Positions 59,510 to 64,000 of a stretch of 64,000 bases of DNA are shown here, in pieces (positions within the stretch are counted from its first letter, which is position 1; each line of letters starts with the position of its first letter). The stretch lies in NCBI GenBank assembly GCA_004794785.1, contig SJOL01006487.1, positions 417,856-481,855 of the forward strand, read 5' to 3'. The notes beneath the pieces were generated by a model, which saw nothing but the letters and a program-made list of their open reading frames with translations, had not been told where the DNA came from and made no database searches. Source of the stretch: Opisthorchis felineus (lineage: Eukaryota; Platyhelminthes; Trematoda; Opisthorchiida; Opisthorchiidae). The position numbers and the translations under genes are program-made.

Positions 59510-60755
59510 TGAACACACGGAGGCAGATCCGTGAAAACCAAGCTGGGTTCCAGCAAGAGAATGCAGATATCACATTTCTACCCTCCGATAAATTCTGGAA
59601 AAGAAACACTGATTCTAGCAACCAACAGTGATGTTTTTTGACTCGAAAGCTGCCTCTGGCTTTGTGGACCACCAGGTACTGTGGCAGTGCCTATGGAGAA
59701 AAGGTGTCCCCCATAAATTCTTGACCCTACTTGAGGCACTGTACTCCAACTCCCGAAGATGTGAGGGTCTGCGAGAAGCTCTCATCCGAGTCCACTACAT
59801 TAGGTGGTATCTTTAAATTCGCCACTGATATAATTATGGAAGACTCACTGCGTTTCTAATACCTGTGGGATCGAAATGCTCCCAGAGCATTTGCTTACAG
59901 ATATCGAGTACGTAGATTATATGGCTCTTCTTGGATCTGACGCCATTGTAATGCAGGCCAAAATAGGCTATCTAAATAATTCTGCCTCACTGTTTGGGAT
60001 GTACTTCACATCTGCAAAGTGTAGTGCTACTGCCAGACTGTGTGGGCTCGAACCCTAACTTTATGCTTGCGATTGAGCCGATTGTGGCAAACAAATGTGT
60101 TTACCTGGACAGCTGTAGAAGTTCCGGTCATCTAGCCAGAGCAGCTTTCGTTTACCTGCATCACCTGTGGCGTATGTGTGATAACAGCCTATCTGTCAGA
60201 CATCGAGCTCAAAATCTTGCGGCGCACTCCATATGATTGTATGGGTCGTTGCGCGCTAATGACGTTAAAAAACTTTCAGTGTTTGACCATCAATACTTTC
60301 GGCGCTTTGTTCAAGTTTCGTGGGAACACCCGATCACAAACGCCGAGGTATGTCGAATGGCCCCCGGAAGAAATAACTCGCCCATGATAGATGAACTGAT
60401 CACACTCCACCGGTTGTGTTCCATACGGCATTTGACCGACTTCCTCGGACAGCCATTTCTACACAAACAAGCGAATGGTGGAGACGAGCCAGGGGGCAAA
60501 CAATGACTAGGCGGCGAAGTATGAAAGCCATTACCGACAAACTCAGGTGCGCTGGTCATTGCCGTCTCCCTGGATGGGGACCCGGAGACAGGACACATCA
60601 GTGGTTTGAGATGTTGTCATACATGGCCCAGCCGCACGCTCACTGGCGCGCACGCATCCAAGCTGTTGCTTTCAACGCATAGCTCCCTCTCCCGACCTCC
60701 CTAAATAAAAGTCACTGAAACCCCTGTATTGGCGTATCAGTTATGTGAGCTACCG
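59510..60755 (+). mobile_element. LINE reverse transcriptase ORF, decayed, first part
   Basis: From about 59515 the RT begins at the motif ENQAGFQ-like / FFDSKAASGFVDHQVLWQCL, with WRKGVPHKFLTLLEALYSN. Next come LLTDIEYVDYMALLGSD (59894-59944), LNNSASLFGMYF, YLDSCRS, RAAFVYLHHLWRM, LSVFDHQYFRRFVQVSWEH, MIDELITLHRL, LPGWGPGDRTHQWFE and WRARIQAVAFNA. It spans RT from block 2 to the ORF end in several frames, with stops. The catalytic box YADD reads YVDY, losing one of the two active-site aspartates. The element resumes after the nested SINE at 60952. Confidence 0.9.
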
Positions 60756-60961
60756 AAAAAAAATGGTTCAGCTGTAGCATCTTTTCGGTGCCTAACTGCC
60801 GTGCCACCAGAAGGAAGCAAGAGGGCTGGGATACTGCCAGGATGCCCAAGCATAGACAGGGGAAGTCGAGAGGCAGCGGTCGGGTTCGAACCACGGACCT
60901 TCCGGTCAGTAGATTCGCGCTCTAACCACTGAGCCAACTCGCCCCACAAAATGAGCTACCG
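60746..60961 (-). mobile_element. SINE family A, copy 8, nested in the LINE 3' UTR, 10-bp target-site duplication
   Basis: TGAGCTACCG at 60746-60755 is repeated at 60952-60961. The insert reads, on the minus strand, GAGTTGGCTCAGTGGTTAGA (A box), GGTTCGAACC (B box, 60883-60892), body, TGGTGGCACGGCAGTTAGGC, ACCGAAAAGATGCTACAGCT and an A/T tail of eight Ts. On both sides the LINE 3' UTR continues, so the SINE is younger than the LINE. Confidence 0.9.
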
Positions 60962-61080
60962 CCTCGAATGCGAAGCTATCTACCCTACCTTCCCAGATCA
61001 TTGAACGGAACTGAGGCAAGTGTAACCAATGTACAAGCACGTGGTTTTTGAAGCTGATGATGATAATGAAGGCTTGATTA
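60962..61080 (+). mobile_element. LINE 3' UTR, second part
   Basis: Reads TATCTACCCTACCTTCCCAG, ATTGAACGGAACTGAGGCAA, CCAATGTACAAGCACGTGG and ends in GCTGATGATGATAATGA. It completes the LINE interrupted at 60755 and matches the isolated tail at 47810-47965. Confidence 0.8.
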
Positions 61081-62455
61081 TGGGTTCTGATGAGCCGCAA
61101 TCGCTACTTTCAGGAGAAAGTCCTCGGCTGAAGAAACTTTGTCAGAGTAGACCGACATTTTACCGGTGCCCCGCGACATGGTCCAGGTTCCCAGCTAACT
61201 CCGACTTCCAAGCGAACCTGTGGAATCACTGTGGCGCGACTGAACTCTCAAGTCCACTGTTTGTAACGCGTGTCGGAAACATGAGACCAACCAGAAAGCT
61301 GAACTGAGTTTCGGTGGGACTTGATTCAGTAGTGTTTGCTACTTCACCAATTACACAGGTCTCGATATCCTAGGCCGAACTGCTGATTCTCAACTCTTGG
61401 AGCAATCACTCAACACATATGGCGGGCAAACAACTGCTGATTGGAAGGATACGTCCACCTGAACATCTCATTCTGAAAATTTTGTGGTCGGCCAAACAAG
61501 GGACCAGTCAGAGCATACGTGACACGACCATCCTACTTGCGGCGTCCGATACTCCACACTAACAGCCTGCAACTTTACCCAGTAAACACGCCACCGGTGG
61601 CTACGGTCGGCCAAAGGTGGCAACCCAAAAAAAAATTTCAGTGCGACTTTTTTGGCTTTTTTCAAAAAATTTTCAGAACTCACTGCAGCCGGATGAGGCT
61701 AACGGTTGCAGCCTTAAATTAGCTGAGGCATATGTACCGACTAACTGACTGTGTCCCAGAGTACTCGGTCTCACCAACTAACCTCCCGGTATATGAATTA
61801 TAACCGAACGCCATACTTAATTACCGACCGCGCCGTGCTAACGCAGGTATATTTACCTGTGGTCTCCACACCCCAAAACAGTCCACTGGTGAGGTAATGT
61901 AGGGCTCTTATTCAGGAGCTCAAGAGCCACCACATGAATGCAAAAATGTACTGGTTTGAGTATATCGTGGACGTTGCCACAGTGGGCGCCGGGTCTATTA
62001 TTGAGCACAGCACGCGTAAAGAAAGGATCCAGGTGCCGGCGTTATGCGGATGCGCTTTACGCAGCACTATAATAGAACTTCCAGAGCTCTGAAATCAACT
62101 TGACATAACTTCGAGGTCCAGGGCACAGCTAGCACCATCAGAATGGATCTTCTATCCGCATTCTTACTATCCTGAGGACGAGTGTACAAGCAACAGAAGC
62201 TCAGAAAACCACCATATTTCAAATCCAAGCTTTGGTGGGGCGGGAATATTGTCAATAAGGTAATGTACGGAGGCCAGTCGCCGAAAATCACCGAAAATCA
62301 CGTCGCGAACAGGCTACGGCCCAAAGGGCACGTCTGATTAGTCAGAATATGAGCCAATCGCTAACAAATATTTATGGCTCGATGTATCCCGTCCAGTCAT
62401 GAAAACTCGAGCTTGACCGCAGGGAGAATTCTGTGATCACAATAAGAAGCACAGT
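61081..62455. other. no recognisable gene
   Basis: No gene or known repeat family recognised in this 1.4 kb. An A9 run lies near 61627. Confidence 0.35.
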
Positions 62456-63023
62456 TGTAGACATCTTATTTTGTCTCCTTTTAACTCTGTGTAAACCTAA
62501 CGCAGATTTTGATACACGGTGGTGGGCGGGGCGGATATCCAAGCACTAATATGGTGTATTGTACCTTTCTTTTGCTTTCATTATAACGTTACGTATTTCA
62601 TCAATTTCATAAACGTTTTTTTGTTTGAATACGCAAAACCACGAAAAAACACGCATTTGTACAAAATTACATACAATACAGGCGTGGTCGCATTCTCCGA
62701 TTTTCTCTTCTCATTTCACCCGCGCTTACAGCGGTCATTCGCGATCTTCATGTGCTAACTCTAGTGTCAAAACATTTCAGACTGTCCGCGGAGTTTATTG
62801 TAAATGAGAGATTCGCGGAAAGAAGACCCTTGGACATCCACGATCGGATTATTATTTATTCACTAACCTGGGCCAACGACGAACTATTTTAAAAAGAACA
62901 ATTCTTAGTGAGTCTGTTCCATTCGACCCTTTTTATTATTGTGTGCTCAATTCAGAGTAATTATATTTATTTCTTTGCCACACACTTCCTAAAGTAGCTT
63001 TTTTGGGTACCCAGACCACTACA
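62456..63023 (+). mobile_element. 5' LTR of a CsRn1-like Ty3/gypsy element
   Basis: Begins TGTAGACATC and ends GACCACTACA, giving TGTAG...CTACA terminal inverted repeats. It is followed after 4 bp by a tRNA-like primer site. The length of 568 bp is within the usual range. The 3' LTR lies outside the window, so the boundaries rest on the inverted repeat and primer-site position alone. The bases before it (ACAGT) may be the target-site duplication. Confidence 0.75.
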
Positions 63024-63027
63024 AATT

Positions 63028-63040
63028 TGGTGAGCCCGAG
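63028..63040 (+). other. primer-binding site (tRNA-Trp-like)
   Basis: TGGTGAGCCCGAG. CsRn1-type elements use a tRNA-Trp primer site close to TGGTGACCCCGAC. Two differences are seen in 13 positions. Confidence 0.6.
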
Positions 63041-63107
63041 TCTTTCGAGATATTTTTTTAACTTTCCCTTTCAAGTCGTCGTAGTTATTTTGTTTTGCCC
63101 GGTCATT

Positions 63108-63704
63108 ATGGATGCACACTTCGATTCATCGGATTTAGTCGAGAATGCAATTAGCATCCGTTTACCAGAATATAATCCTCGCAATCCCAGGGTGTGGTTT
63201 CACCAGGTCGAAGCTGTTTTTACTACCCGACGCATCACTTCCCAAGCCACCCGTTTTTCCTATGTCGTCCAGCATCTTCCTAGTGAAGTAGCAACAGAAG
63301 TAGAAGATCTGTTGGAAGATATCCCCAAAGATAATCCCTATGACGCCCTTCGAGCGGCTATCATTAGCAGGACAGGAAAATCTGAAAGCAAGATGCTCAG
63401 GGATCTATTCACCACAGTCGAAATTGGTGACAGGTCGCCGTCACAGCTACTTCGCCACATGCGCAGTCTCCTCTGCGGCCGTAAGCTGGCGGTGGAAATC
63501 ATGACCCAACTGTGGCTCGATAAACTTCCACCCTCCATGTCCCGCGTCATCAGCGCATTCGTTGATGACCACAGCCTGGAGCAGCTAGCTCACATGGCGG
63601 ACAAAATCCATGAGACCTATCCCATTCATCTTGTTAGCCCCGTCCACGTCCACAGCTTCCGACCCGGTACTTTCTGCCATATCTCAACTGCAAATCCGTT
63701 TTGA
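63108..63704 (+). CDS. gag: Gag (capsid part), CsRn1-like, frame broken at its end
   Basis: The ATG at 63108 (MDAHFDSSDLV) is preferred over the upstream in-frame ATG because the family starts in this way just ahead of a conserved acidic/hydrophobic segment. The product is the structural Gag polyprotein that packages element RNA. Visible Gag landmarks are FHQVEAVF, RFSYVVQHLPSEVATEVEDL, ESKMLRDLFT, SPSQLLRHMRSLL, TQLWLDKLPPSM and LEQLAHMADKIHE, the usual order in Ty3/gypsy Gag of flukes and many invertebrates. The frame ends in TGA at 63704 because of a shift between about 63640 and 63667; recognisable Gag sequence continues in the +1 frame. Confidence 0.9.
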   Translation: MDAHFDSSDLVENAISIRLPEYNPRNPRVWFHQVEAVFTTRRITSQATRFSYVVQHLPSEVATEVEDLLEDIPKDNPYDALRAAIISRTGKSESKMLRDLFTTVEIGDRSPSQLLRHMRSLLCGRKLAVEIMTQLWLDKLPPSMSRVISAFVDDHSLEQLAHMADKIHETYPIHLVSPVHVHSFRPGTFCHISTANPF

Positions 63705-64000
63705 TACCTTGACTGATCGACTTCAACGGCTCAAAATCAACCAGCATCGACTACGTTCATGATCTTGATCGTCGTCACAATCCAGACCCTCTCGGTGCTG
63801 GTATCACGAATCGTTCGGTCATAAAGCACGCAAATGCCAACCATTCTGCTCCTTCAAGCCGCGTCCCAACAACCCTTTAATCACCCCGGCCAGTCAGTAA
63901 CGGCGACGACTGTCTGTGGCCCTCCTCGCACTAGTCGCCTATTCCACATCACCGATCGCTCAAGTGGTCTACGTTTCCTCGTAGATACGGGAGCCGAAGT
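63705..64000 (+). pseudogene. pol: nucleocapsid motif and protease start, disrupted
   Basis: In the frame one base ahead of gag lies an Arg/Ser-rich stretch with two TGA codons. It is followed by the Cys-His box CWYHESFGHKARKCQPFC at 63796-63849: C-x2-H-x9-C-x3-C, the CHCC form of CsRn1-type elements instead of CCHC. A stop follows near 63897. The frame then returns to that of gag, with RLFHITDRSSGL and FLVDTGAE (the DTG active site of aspartic protease, 63984-63992), running off the window end. At least two shifts and three stops make this copy non-autonomous. Confidence 0.85.

Noticed and set aside
60746..60961. Protein-coding open frames on both strands across this stretch
   Set aside because: They are translations of SINE A; similar peptides recur at every copy of the repeat.
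61468..61683. Lys-rich minus-strand open frame as a gene
   Set aside because: The lysines come from an A/T homopolymer tract; no splice-consistent boundaries.

Overview
The window reads as nuclear DNA of a metazoan with a large, repeat-rich, intron-rich genome, most likely a digenean fluke (Trematoda). The evidence is: (i) a Ty3/gypsy element of the CsRn1 type, with a C-x2-H-x9-C-x3-C nucleocapsid motif and a tRNA-Trp-like primer site; (ii) several decayed RTE/CR1-type LINE fragments carrying the 'LRWLGHVLRMP...LPR' tail familiar from flukes; (iii) introns of only 38-39 nt next to introns of kilobases; (iv) tRNA-derived SINEs, one family with a hammerhead-ribozyme-like module, which recalls schistosome repeats. 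There are no prokaryotic operons, rRNA genes, intact tRNA genes or CRISPR arrays. Species cannot be fixed from the sequence alone.

Layout. From 1 to 42 kb the DNA is gene-poor and mostly unrecognisable. It holds scattered, diverged copies of three short repeat families: B (tRNA-like plus hammerhead-like), C (tRNA-like, about 250 bp, including a head-to-head pair at 15 kb) and one copy of A. A plus-strand gene fragment has two phase-compatible exons, 32899-33005 and the terminal exon 39315-39665. A 165-base run of N (33153-33317) lies in the intron between them. Weaker candidate exons lie on the minus strand at 2.4-2.8 kb and 4.7-4.8 kb.

From 42 to 62 kb the window is crowded with retroelements: at least seven LINE fragments in both orientations and seven minus-strand SINE-A copies, one nested inside a LINE and two with clear target-site duplications. 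Threaded through this is a minus-strand gene model from about 57.53 down to 50.95 kb. Its 5' part has micro-exons split by 38-39 nt introns, followed by long introns that hold SINEs and a LINE scrap. I do not recognise the product.

From 62.4 kb to the end is the 5' part of a CsRn1-like LTR retrotransposon: 5' LTR 62456-63023, primer site, gag, nucleocapsid and the start of the protease. The copy carries frameshifts and stops and runs off the window.

The most interesting signal is the module in SINE family B. In the copy at 24053-24107 it fits a minimal type I hammerhead ribozyme: both core strands, a 10-bp stem I and a 2-bp stem III. A second strong signal is that SINE-A and the local LINEs share GGCAGCTA followed by a stem-loop at their 3' ends, which suggests a SINE/LINE partnership.
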